Translations under genes and position numbers: made by a program
Shown: positions 1 through 6,135 of the stretch, piece by piece
Layout: the number at the start of each line of letters is the position of its first letter
Numbering within the stretch: the stretch's first letter is position 1
Origin: Alphaproteobacteria bacterium
GTDB taxonomy: Bacteria; Pseudomonadota; Alphaproteobacteria; Micropepsales; Micropepsaceae
Reading direction: 5' to 3'
DNA length: 8,729 nucleotides
Assembly: GCA_026400305.1 (NCBI GenBank)
Contig: JAPLPI010000073.1
Location: 1 to 8,729, forward strand
Notes under the pieces: generated by a model
Told to the model about the DNA's origin: nothing
Database searches by the model: none
The model's input: the letters and a program-made list of their open reading frames with translations, nothing else

Positions 1-219
1 CCGCTGCTGTTCACCGCGCTTGGCAACAGCGGCTGGAGTTGGAATGCCAGCGCGATGAACCAGCCGATGGCGAGCCTGCCGGCCGTCATCTACACCTTCG
101 CCACCGGTCCCTATGAAGACCAACATTCCCTAGCCTGGGCCGGCGCGCTGCTGATCACCGCCACGGTGCTGGTGCTTTCCACCCTTGCCCGCCTGCTTGA
201 AAACAAGAAACGGACCTGA
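1..219 (+). CDS. pstA: Phosphate ABC transporter permease PstA, C-terminal end (partial)
   Basis: The frame is open from the first base and gives the last 72 residues of a membrane protein, ending in LLENKKRT. It contains a polar stretch with SWNASAMNQPMASLPAVIYTF, a final hydrophobic helix (about residues 46-62, AGALLITATVLVLSTLA) and a short basic cytoplasmic tail. This is the usual end of PstA, one of the two permease subunits of the PstSCAB high-affinity phosphate importer in the inner membrane. The assignment leans heavily on the pstB gene that begins 3 nt after the stop, since pstA-pstB is the standard order. The 5' part, including the permease core, lies outside the window. Confidence 0.85.
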   Translation, partial: PLLFTALGNSGWSWNASAMNQPMASLPAVIYTFATGPYEDQHSLAWAGALLITATVLVLSTLARLLENKKRT

Positions 220-222
220 TCC

Positions 223-1029
223 ATGGTTACCGCGGTTCATCTGACCTCCGAACACCAGGCCGCAACTGGCGTGGGCGACAAGGTCAAAATCGACATCAAG
301 AATCTAAGCTTCTTCTACGGCGCCACCAAGTCGCTGCGGAACATCACCGTGCCCATGATGGAGCGGAAGGTGACGGCCTTCATCGGCCCGTCGGGTTGCG
401 GCAAGTCCACCTTGCTGCGCGCCATCAACCGGATATTTGAGCTGTATCCCAACCAGCGGGCCGAAGGCGAAGTCCTGATGGACGGTGAGAACCTGCTCGA
501 GACCAAGGATCTCAACCTGCTGCGCGCGCGCATCGGCATGGTATTCCAGAAGCCCACGCCGTTTCCCATGTCGATCTATGACAACATCGCCTTCGGCATC
601 AAACTGTATGAACGCATCCCGCGCTCGGAGATGGATGGCCGCGTCGAATCCGCTTTGACCCGCGCCGCTTTGTGGGGCGAGGTCAAGGACAAGCTGAACG
701 CCTCGGGCCTGTCTCTGTCCGGTGGCCAGCAGCAGCGCTTATGCATCGCGCGCAGCGTAGCCACCCGTCCCGAAGTGATCTTGATGGACGAGCCCTGCTC
801 GGCGCTGGACCCGATTTCGACTGCCAAGGTCGAGGAGCTGATCGAGGAACTGGCGGCCGATTACACCATCGCGATCGTCACCCACAACATGCAGCAGGCC
901 AGCCGCGCTAGCGACTTCACCGCATTCATGTATCTGGGCGAGTTGATCGAGTATGGGCCGACGGAGAAAATCTTCACCGCGCCCGACAACAAGCGCACAG
1001 AGCAATACATCACCGGCCGCTTCGGCTGA
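223..1029 (+). CDS. pstB: Phosphate ABC transporter ATP-binding protein PstB
   Basis: Cytoplasmic ATPase that powers phosphate import through PstC/PstA. All ABC motifs are visible in the 268-residue product: Walker [10 protein letters not shown] (55-63), Q-loop Gln109 in [16 protein letters not shown], signature LSGGQQQR (165-172), Walker B VILMDEP (185-191) and the switch His221 in THNMQQ. The [14 protein letters not shown] stretch and the ending EQYITGRFG are typical of PstB rather than of other ABC ATPases. Length is normal for the family (about 250-275). About 20 residues precede the conserved core, which is usual for alphaproteobacterial PstB. The start is 3 nt after the pstA stop with no strong Shine-Dalgarno sequence, so translational coupling is likely. 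The gene is followed by a terminator, not by phoU. Confidence 0.97.
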   Translation: MVTAVHLTSEHQAATGVGDKVKIDIKNLSFFYGATKSLRNITVPMMERKVTAFIGPSGCGKSTLLRAINRIFELYPNQRAEGEVLMDGENLLETKDLNLLRARIGMVFQKPTPFPMSIYDNIAFGIKLYERIPRSEMDGRVESALTRAALWGEVKDKLNASGLSLSGGQQQRLCIARSVATRPEVILMDEPCSALDPISTAKVEELIEELAADYTIAIVTHNMQQASRASDFTAFMYLGELIEYGPTEKIFTAPDNKRTEQYITGRFG

Positions 1030-1051
1030 TCTTGCGCAGATTGCGAAATAG

Positions 1052-1087
1052 AAAAAGGTCGCCTCGACGGGGCGGCCTTTTTGTTTT
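1052..1087. terminator. Rho-independent terminator after pstB, probably bidirectional
   Basis: A 12-bp stem pairs 1052-1063 (AAAAAGGTCGCC) with 1071-1082 (GGCGGCCTTTTT), with one G-T wobble and a 7-nt loop. A T-rich tract (1078-1087) follows on the plus strand. Read on the minus strand the same stem is followed by TTTTTC then TATTT, so it can also end the converging symporter transcript, whose stop codon (1087-1089) touches the structure. Confidence 0.88.
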
Positions 1088-2631
1088 CAGCCGTAATCGG
1101 CTGCCAGTGTTTCATCGCTGAGCGATGCGTTGCCGGTGGCGCGCAAGATCAGTGTTAGCAGCCAGCTGACCACCAGGTTTACCAGCAAGGCGCTGAGCGC
1201 GGCGTAACAGGGCACCGTCCATCCCAACAGATGAAGCGGATAGACCGAGCTCTTGAAGCTTAGCTCCGCCACCATCCAGGTGCCGACGCCTACACCGGCC
1301 GCCCATCCCGCCAGCAGCCCCCTGGGATCAAGTCGCACATACAGCCCCAGCAGCACCGCAGGTACGGTCTGGCAGATCCAGATGCCGCCTAGCAATTGCA
1401 GCTGGATGGCGTAGGCGGTCTGTAATTTCAGCACAAAGAACAGCGCCCCCAGCTTGGCGGTGAAGGCCACCAGCTTGGCGACCTTGGCCTCGGTCTGCGG
1501 TGTGCAATCGGGCGCGATGAAATCCTTGAAGATGTTGCGGGTGAACATGTTGCCGCAGGCGATGGCCATGATGGAGGCCGGCATCAGGGCGCCGATGGCG
1601 ATGGCCGCGAAGGCAAAGCCTGCAAACCATCCGGGGAACAAGTGTAGGAACAGCGCCGGTACCGCGAAATTGTTGCCGAAGCTTTTGAAGCCCGCGGCAT
1701 ATTCTGGCATTTCCTTCACGCCTGATGCGATAGCCATGTAACCCAAGAGCGCGATCAGCGCGAGCGCCACCGAATAGGCGGGCAACACAATGGCGTTGCG
1801 GCGGATGACATGGCGGCTGGACGATGACAGCAGCCCGGTCACCGAATGGGGATACAGGAACAGCGCCAGCAGCGAGCCGACGGCCAGCGACATATAGGCA
1901 AAGCTCGCGCCCAGACTGCCTTCCGGTGCCGGCGGCAGCAGCAATTGCTTGGGCGGGACCGCCGCGAAGATCTTGGCATAACCACCCAGCTGGGCGGGGA
2001 TGATGATAATCGCCACCAGCACGGTGATGTAGACCAGCAGGTCCTTGACCACCGCGATAAGCGCGGTGCCGCGCAGGCCTGAGGTATAAGTAAAAGCCGC
2101 CAGCACGCAGAAAGCCGCGATCAGCGGCACTGATACGCTGCCTAGCAGGGGGAAGGTCACGGCATAATCCAGCCCCAGGGCCGCGATCACCACCTGCATG
2201 CCGACAAGCTGCAACGCGATATAGGGCATCACCGCCACTAGGCCGGTCACCGCCACCGCCAGCGCCAGCCCGCGATGGCCAAAGCGCCCGCGCACGAAAT
2301 CGGCTGCGGTGATATAGCCACGCTTGTTCGACACCGACCATAGGCGCGGAAACGCCATGAACAGCATCGGATACATCAGCGCAGCATAAGGGACGGCGAA
2401 GAAGCCATTGGCGCCAGCGCCAAACATCAAAGCGGGCACGGCGATGAAGGTATAGGCGGTGTAGAGATCGCCGCCCAAAAGGAACCAGGTGATCAGTGTG
2501 CCGAAGCTGCGGCCGCCAAGGCCCCATTCATGCAGCTGGGACAAATCCCCGGCGCGCCAGCGCGAACCAAATAGGCCCAGCAGCGCCACGAACAGGAACA
2601 GGGCCGTGAAGACGATGATGGTGATGTTCAT
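1087..2631 (-). CDS. Sodium:solute symporter (SSS/SLC5 family), MctP-like carboxylate-type permease
   Basis: A 514-residue inner-membrane transporter with many hydrophobic helices, expected to couple Na+ (or H+) to uptake of a small organic solute. The family pattern is clear near the N terminus: WGLGGRSFGTLITWFLLGGDLYTAY (about 36-60), then GYITAADFVRGRFG (105-118), a strong SSS signature. The frame is open upstream to 2778, but that extension overlaps the DUF3311 gene. I chose the ATG at 2629-2631 because AAGG lies about 4 nt before it and the protein then starts directly with the first helix (MNITIIVFTALFLFVALLGLF). It sits 5 nt after the DUF3311 stop, so the two are co-translated. A DUF3311 partner is typical of SSS members related to the rhizobial monocarboxylate permease MctP and Bacillus YhjB. 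The substrate cannot be read from sequence; lactate, pyruvate or another short carboxylate is an inference. Confidence 0.9.
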   Translation of the reverse strand: MNITIIVFTALFLFVALLGLFGSRWRAGDLSQLHEWGLGGRSFGTLITWFLLGGDLYTAYTFIAVPALMFGAGANGFFAVPYAALMYPMLFMAFPRLWSVSNKRGYITAADFVRGRFGHRGLALAVAVTGLVAVMPYIALQLVGMQVVIAALGLDYAVTFPLLGSVSVPLIAAFCVLAAFTYTSGLRGTALIAVVKDLLVYITVLVAIIIIPAQLGGYAKIFAAVPPKQLLLPPAPEGSLGASFAYMSLAVGSLLALFLYPHSVTGLLSSSSRHVIRRNAIVLPAYSVALALIALLGYMAIASGVKEMPEYAAGFKSFGNNFAVPALFLHLFPGWFAGFAFAAIAIGALMPASIMAIACGNMFTRNIFKDFIAPDCTPQTEAKVAKLVAFTAKLGALFFVLKLQTAYAIQLQLLGGIWICQTVPAVLLGLYVRLDPRGLLAGWAAGVGVGTWMVAELSFKSSVYPLHLLGWTVPCYAALSALLVNLVVSWLLTLILRATGNASLSDETLAADYG

Positions 2632-2636
2632 TTGCC

Positions 2637-2831
2637 TTAACCCGATTTCTGGCTCTGCTGCCAGTAATAGACCGGCACAATGCAGAGTGAGGTCAGCACG
2701 ATGCCGAAAATCTGCCACCAGTAGAAAAAGGGAATGCCCAGAAGCTGGGGCTCGATGTGGTTGTAGAACGGCACCCACAGGAAGGCAGCATAGGGCACCG
2801 CCAGGAACAGATATACAGGATGGAATTTCAT
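2637..2831 (-). CDS. DUF3311 small membrane protein, partner of the SSS symporter
   Basis: A 64-residue protein with two predicted membrane helices (about residues 7-23, YLFLAVPYAAFLWVPFY, and 35-57, starting FFYWWQIFGIV) joined by a short loop containing the characteristic NHIEPQLLGIPFFYWWQ stretch. This matches DUF3311, small proteins encoded immediately before SSS-family symporters. They are analogous in layout to YjcH (DUF485) before ActP and YhdT before PanF. A good Shine-Dalgarno sequence (AGGGGG, about 9 nt upstream) supports the ATG at 2829-2831. The role is unproven; assembly, stability or activity control of the symporter is the usual inference. Confidence 0.88.
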   Translation of the reverse strand: MKFHPVYLFLAVPYAAFLWVPFYNHIEPQLLGIPFFYWWQIFGIVLTSLCIVPVYYWQQSQKSG

Positions 2832-2851
2832 TTTACTGCCCCCTAATTACA

Positions 2852-2886
2852 ACAGCGCCGCGCAAGCATGGCTCACGCGGCGCTGT
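2852..2886 (-). terminator. Strong hairpin between cupin gene and DUF3311 gene (terminator or attenuator)
   Basis: A perfect 11-bp GC-rich stem pairs 2852-2862 (ACAGCGCCGCG) with 2876-2886 (CGCGGCGCTGT), with a 13-nt loop. On the minus strand it lies 22 nt after the cupin stop and is followed only by GTTGTAATTA, a poor U-tract. It may terminate the cupin transcript partially, or protect its 3' end, leaving some read-through into the transporter genes. Confidence 0.6.
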
Positions 2887-2908
2887 AACTCTAGCGTTAT
2901 GAAAGCGC

Positions 2909-3451
2909 CTAGCGCGGCGGACCCATGTCCTTGCCGTTCTCGTCCACGCCCTGGGTGATGTTGGGGCCGGTACCGGCCAGGATCAGCACCGCCGGCTCTT
3001 TCTCGCCGGTGCGCGCGCCGTCCCAGTGAATGCCCTTCAGCTTGTCCACCGCCACCGTGCCGGCATGCACCGGATAGGTGGTGCGCTCGTCATAGACGTT
3101 GCTGGAAGAAGTCCACCATGTGCCGGACACGATATAGGCGAAGCGTTCGTTGTTGTGATAGTGCGGCTTGGAGAAGTTGCCCGGCCACCAAGTGTACTTC
3201 ACCATGTAGGGGCCCGGCTTGGAGGGGTCGCCATACAGCATGCACATGGTCTGCTTGCCCTCGGTGCCGGTGCACTTGATGTCCTTGGGTAAGGTCGCGG
3301 TGACTCGGGTGGGATCGGGCATCGGGCCGATCGGATCGTTGACGGTGGTGCCGACCTTGGTATCTTTCTGGGCCATGACGCCGGTGATGCCGGCAGCGCC
3401 AAGCCCGGCGCCGACGCAAGTGGCCAAGGCAAGCTTAATTACGGAACGCAT
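2909..3451 (-). CDS. Exported single-domain cupin protein
   Basis: A 180-residue protein with an N-terminal Sec signal (MRSVIKLALATCVGAGLGAAGITGVMAQ, likely cut after Ala27), so the mature protein should be periplasmic or secreted. The cupin core is visible. Motif 1 is PHYHNNERFAYIVSG (residues 96-110), giving probable metal ligands His97, His99 and Glu102. Motif 2, around residues 127-144 (PVHAGTVAV then GIHWD), supplies His142. Cys60 and Cys70 flank a short strand and could form a disulfide after export. The full 3-His/1-Glu set suggests a bound metal (Mn, Fe, Zn or Ni), but whether it is an enzyme or a binding protein cannot be told. SD GGGGAG lies 6 nt before the ATG (3449-3451) and is inside a predicted hairpin described separately. 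It lies in a same-strand run with a small membrane protein and a PPC-domain protein. Confidence 0.85.
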   Translation of the reverse strand: MRSVIKLALATCVGAGLGAAGITGVMAQKDTKVGTTVNDPIGPMPDPTRVTATLPKDIKCTGTEGKQTMCMLYGDPSKPGPYMVKYTWWPGNFSKPHYHNNERFAYIVSGTWWTSSSNVYDERTTYPVHAGTVAVDKLKGIHWDGARTGEKEPAVLILAGTGPNITQGVDENGKDMGPPR

Positions 3452-3457
3452 ATTGGT

Positions 3458-3479
3458 CTCCCCATAAAATTATGGAGAG
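3458..3479 (-). promoter_or_regulatory. Hairpin burying the cupin gene's Shine-Dalgarno sequence
   Basis: On the minus strand CTCTCCATAA is followed, after two T, by TTATGGGGAG. The arms pair over 9-10 bp with one G-U wobble, and the 3' arm contains the whole GGGGAG ribosome-binding site (complement of 3458-3463), 6 nt before the ATG. In DNA the core is the inverted repeat CCATAA-AA-TTATGG (3462-3475), which could instead be a protein-binding operator. That the structure exists by base pairing is seen directly; that it controls translation is inference. Confidence 0.45.
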
Positions 3480-3543
3480 GATGATAGGCGGGAACTGCGA
3501 CGCGGAGCAAACCGGGCGTTATCTCGCAAGCGCGAAAGGTTGC

Positions 3544-3765
3544 TTAGGCAGTCTTCTTATCCGCAAAGACCAAGCCCAGACCGGCCAGCACTGCCACGAT
3601 ATTCGCCGCGGTGGGAATCCAGACGGTATGGTTTTCCTGGGAATTGATCTCCAAGGGACCGGTCTTCACGATCGGCGTGGTTTCTGTACAGCTCACATGG
3701 CTGATGAGCGGCCTGCCGATACCCAGAACAATCAGAACAGAGCCCAAAATTGCGATCGGCTTCAT
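3544..3765 (-). CDS. Small two-helix membrane protein of unknown function
   Basis: A 73-residue product starting MKPIAILGSVLIVLGIG. It has two hydrophobic helices (about 3-22 and 51-68, IPTAANIVAVLAGLGLVF), a central polar segment containing PIVKTGPLEINSQENHTVW, and a short basic tail DKKTA. I start it at the ATG 3763-3765 rather than at the upstream in-frame TTG (3780), because GAGGAAGAG lies just before this ATG. It resembles short two-helix bacterial membrane proteins whose central segment reads GPL-x-V/I followed by a charged patch, but I cannot name the family. It sits 49 nt after the PPC-domain gene and 92 nt before the cupin gene, all on the same strand, so one transcript is plausible. 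Confidence 0.7.
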   Translation of the reverse strand: MKPIAILGSVLIVLGIGRPLISHVSCTETTPIVKTGPLEINSQENHTVWIPTAANIVAVLAGLGLVFADKKTA

Positions 3766-3814
3766 GAATCTCTTCCTCAATAGGAGGGAAACACCGGGCG
3801 GGAACTAAAGTTCC

Positions 3815-4348
3815 CTAGCGGTAGCTCTTGTCGTCGATCTTGCTCAGGTCGGTGGCGTTCATCACCCCGATCGTGACGATGGCATAGGTGAAGACCTCGG
3901 TGCCCGGCTCTAGATGGCCGTTAATGGCTTTCTCGCCGGTGCCCAGGCTCATATGGGCATGGACCAGGCCGTTCACGATATAGCCGTTCATGCCGATCAG
4001 GTCACAGGGCGTGGTCAGCGCCTTGGTGAAGATGTTGCGGGTGGGAAAGTCCCGGTTGTTGATCTGGTGGACGTGATAGCCGCGCAAGCTACCGATGCCC
4101 GCCAGGATGACGCCGCTCTTGATATTCTCCTTTTGCACCATCTCTTCGATGCCGTGCAGGAGGTCGACCTTGTGCTTCACCCGGATCACCACGACGCGCT
4201 CAAATTGTCCGTTGATCGTATAGGCGTCGGGCACGGACGGATCATTGGCTTTTGCGTCTGCCGGGGTCTCGGGATTCTGGATCACGGTGACCTGGGCCTC
4301 TGCGGGTGCGGCCAGAAGAAGAAGAGCAAGCGCGGCGTGTAATTTCAT
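3815..4348 (-). CDS. Exported PPC (DUF296)-domain protein
   Basis: A 177-residue product beginning with a short cleavable signal (MKLHAALALLLLAAPAEAQ, likely cut after Ala18). It is followed by a linker (residues 19-45) and a PPC/DUF296 domain (about 47-165). Family marks are FERVVVIRVKHKVDLLHGIEEM, the turn AGIGSLRGYHVH (83-94), and NGLVHAHMSLG (126-136) followed by GHLEPGTEV (144-152). His130, His132 and His145 form the metal-binding histidine set typical of bacterial members, which form trimers. Most prokaryotic PPC proteins lack a signal peptide, so export is the unusual point. SD AGAGG lies 8 nt before the ATG (4346-4348). The frame stays open far upstream, antisense to the TPR gene, but the signal peptide and SD fix the start here. 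The function is unknown. Confidence 0.85.
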   Translation of the reverse strand: MKLHAALALLLLAAPAEAQVTVIQNPETPADAKANDPSVPDAYTINGQFERVVVIRVKHKVDLLHGIEEMVQKENIKSGVILAGIGSLRGYHVHQINNRDFPTRNIFTKALTTPCDLIGMNGYIVNGLVHAHMSLGTGEKAINGHLEPGTEVFTYAIVTIGVMNATDLSKIDDKSYR

Positions 4349-4444
4349 GGGGTTCGCCTCTTTGGGTCTGACGCCAGTATGGCGCATCGGGCGCGCGCGC
4401 GAATAGGGCTTGCGCGTCCGGATGGACCGTGACGGAATCGCGAC
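4349..4444. promoter_or_regulatory. Divergent intergenic region with candidate operator
   Basis: These 96 nt separate the minus-strand PPC gene from the plus-strand TPR gene, so promoters for both should lie here. I find no convincing -35/-10 pair on either strand. There is a 5-bp inverted repeat CGCCA-GTA-TGGCG (4372-4384), 24 nt before the PPC start, which could be an operator, and a run of alternating G and C (4391-4401). Confidence 0.35.
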
Positions 4445-5818
4445 ATGCTTCCTGATCCCTTGAGCACCGCTCAATTCCTGCTGCAAAGCGGCCGCGTGCC
4501 GGAAGCGCGCGATGTGCTGGCGCAGGCCATTGGCGGCGGACAGGGCGGCGTGCAGGTTCATAGCCTGCTCGGCCTGGTACTGCACCAGTTGGGTGATTTG
4601 CAGGGCTGCCACCGTGAACTGCGCCAGGCGGTCCGGCTGGCGCCGCGGGACGGCGCGGCGCAGTTCGCGCTGGCCTCCATCGCCGCAGCGCTGGGCAAGG
4701 AAGAAGAAGCCGAAGCCTCTACCCGCCGCGCCATAAAGCTGGGGCTGGACGACATCCATTCCTATGTCCTGCTGGGACGGCTGTTCAACAAACAGGGCCG
4801 ATTTGAAGAAGCCGAAATCGCCTGGCGCAAGGCAGTGCGCAAGGATCCCGCCCATGCCCAGGCCCAGCGCGAACTGGCGCAGCTGGTCTGGATGCTGACC
4901 GGCGATCTTGTGAAAGCGCGCGCCGAACTGGCTGCCGCGCCGCAGAGCCATGACATTGTCGCGGTGGCGGTGCGGCTGTTGCAGGATGCCGGCGACGAGG
5001 CGGGCGCCTGGGCGCTGGTTTGCAAGGCGGCCGACCGCGATCCCTCGCTGAATGTGCTGGCGGCGCGCACCGGATTGAAATTCGATCCGCAGGATTCCGA
5101 CCGGCGCCTGGCGGTCACGACGCCCGGCATCACGCCGCAAGCGCGCGCCAAGGCGGAAATCGAAGTGGACCTGGCGCTGGGCGCCACCGCGCTTCTGGCA
5201 ATGGCGTGGCGGCTCGCGGGCGATGCCCGCTACACCGCGCTGTATGATTATGACCGGCTGGTGAAAAGCTATCGCATCACCGCGCCGCAAGGCTGGAACA
5301 GTCTGGGCGATTACCTGCGCGATCTGGGCGAGGCGCTGGATGCGATCCACGGTCACTTGACCCATCCGGTAGGCCAGTCCTTGCGGCATGGCAGCCAGAC
5401 TATGCGCAGCTTGCAGGATTATCCGAATCCGGCGATACGCGCGCTGTTTACCGCGATCAATGCGCCCATCCGCGCCCATATCGTCGCCATCGGCGACGGC
5501 CTCCAGGATTACGGTTTCGGCGGTGCCTGGTCGGTGCGGCTGAACAGCGGCGGTTTCCACATCAATCACATCCATCCCGAAGGTTGGCTGTCATCGGCTT
5601 TCTATGTGCGGGTGCCCGGAAAGATGGAAGGCCAGCAAGGCTGGCTGAAATTCGGGCAGCCCGGCCCTCCGACGTCACCGCCGCTGGGGCCCGATCATCT
5701 GGTCAGGCCCGAGCCCGGGCTGATGGTGCTGTTTCCATCGAACATGTGGCACGGCACGGTGCCGTTCATCGAGGATGACAAACGCCTGACCTGCGCCTTC
5801 GATATCGTGCGGCGCTGA
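4445..5818 (+). CDS. TPR protein with C-terminal 2-oxoglutarate/Fe(II) oxygenase-like domain
   Basis: A 457-residue, probably cytoplasmic protein with no signal peptide. Residues 1-165 carry tandem TPR-like helix pairs (for example AQFLLQSGRVPEARDVLAQAI, and HSYVLLGRLFNKQGRFEEAE around 105-124, and the AWRKAVRKDP helix), a protein-binding scaffold. A middle region follows, then a C-terminal domain (about 270-457) of the 'putative 2OG-Fe(II) oxygenase' type (PF13759-like). It shows SGGFHINHIHPEGWLSSAFYVRVP (368-391), a lone distal His436 in NMWHGTVPF, and RLTCAFDIV (447-455), where Arg447 could hold 2-oxoglutarate. Candidate iron ligands are His375 and/or His377 plus His436. The start is fixed: an in-frame TGA lies at 4430-4432 and the ATG at 4445 is the first after it, with a weak SD (CGGAA). 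The substrate is unknown; hydroxylation of a protein recruited by the TPRs is a family-based inference. Confidence 0.85.
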   Translation: MLPDPLSTAQFLLQSGRVPEARDVLAQAIGGGQGGVQVHSLLGLVLHQLGDLQGCHRELRQAVRLAPRDGAAQFALASIAAALGKEEEAEASTRRAIKLGLDDIHSYVLLGRLFNKQGRFEEAEIAWRKAVRKDPAHAQAQRELAQLVWMLTGDLVKARAELAAAPQSHDIVAVAVRLLQDAGDEAGAWALVCKAADRDPSLNVLAARTGLKFDPQDSDRRLAVTTPGITPQARAKAEIEVDLALGATALLAMAWRLAGDARYTALYDYDRLVKSYRITAPQGWNSLGDYLRDLGEALDAIHGHLTHPVGQSLRHGSQTMRSLQDYPNPAIRALFTAINAPIRAHIVAIGDGLQDYGFGGAWSVRLNSGGFHINHIHPEGWLSSAFYVRVPGKMEGQQGWLKFGQPGPPTSPPLGPDHLVRPEPGLMVLFPSNMWHGTVPFIEDDKRLTCAFDIVRR

Positions 5819-5830
5819 AAGACCCGTGCG

Positions 5831-5866
5831 GAATTCCGGATCGATTATCTGGGAGCTTCCGAATTC
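5831..5866. repeat. Imperfect inverted repeat between converging genes
   Basis: GAATTCCGGA (5831-5840) pairs with TCCGAATTC (5858-5866), with one bulged C and a 17-nt loop. It lies 12 nt after the TPR gene stop and overlaps the end of the minus-strand lipoprotein candidate. No T-tract follows on either strand, so it is a weak terminator candidate at best. Confidence 0.35.
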
Positions 5867-6135
5867 TGGTGCGCCGTCTCTCTCTTCTTCCAATCCAAAT
5901 ACTCCCGCTTTACGTTTTGGTAGATTTCCCCCGCCGGCCCGACGCTGTGACCATAGGCGTCCATCGCACTTCCTGCTGCAATCGCATTGCAGTCAGCGCC
6001 GCGCCGAAAAGCTTGTGCAGCGAAATTGCTGTCTTCGGGGCGTGCGCAGCCCAAGAGGGCCACGCCGATCATGAAGTCGCCGATTGCGGCCCCTGCGAAC
6101 CGCGGTCCAGTCTGCGGTATTTTCATGCTGCGCAT
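5845..6135 (-). CDS. Candidate small lipoprotein, unrecognised
   Basis: A 96-residue frame with a possible lipoprotein signal: a basic start (MRSMKIPQTGPRF), a moderately hydrophobic stretch broken by Asp20 (AGAAIGDFMIGVALLGC), and a lipobox LLGC at 27-30 followed by ARPED. The rest is polar with a second cysteine (GADCNAIAAG) and ends in a charged helix (EIYQNVKREYLDWKKRE). Its ATG (6133-6135) overlaps the stop of the GNAT pseudogene by one base (TGATG), as in coupled genes. A second ATG lies at 6124-6126. I do not recognise a family. Given its decaying neighbours and the interrupted hydrophobic core, it may itself be degraded or not expressed. No plausible gene on the plus strand explains this stretch better. 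Confidence 0.45.
   Translation of the reverse strand: MRSMKIPQTGPRFAGAAIGDFMIGVALLGCARPEDSNFAAQAFRRGADCNAIAAGSAMDAYGHSVGPAGEIYQNVKREYLDWKKRETAHQNSEAPR

Noticed and set aside
1328..2527. 399-residue minus-strand frame inside the symporter gene.
   Set aside because: It is the same strand in a different frame and is Arg/His/Gly-rich. The real frame gives a clear multi-helix transporter.
2632..2778. Upstream start for the symporter (adds 49 residues).
   Set aside because: It overlaps most of the DUF3311 gene in another frame, lacks homology-like or hydrophobic content, and a better SD precedes the ATG at 2631.
3480..3520. TATCAT-like -10 with a TTGCTC -35 upstream of the cupin gene on the minus strand.
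   Set aside because: The -35 matches consensus at only three positions and spacing is 18 nt; too weak to annotate as a promoter.
4349..5575. Long minus-strand open frame extending the PPC-domain gene upstream to a 586-residue protein, antisense to the TPR gene.
   Set aside because: The extension is low-complexity Arg/Gln/Ala-rich shadow sequence opposite a well-supported gene. The PPC gene has its own SD and signal peptide at 4348.
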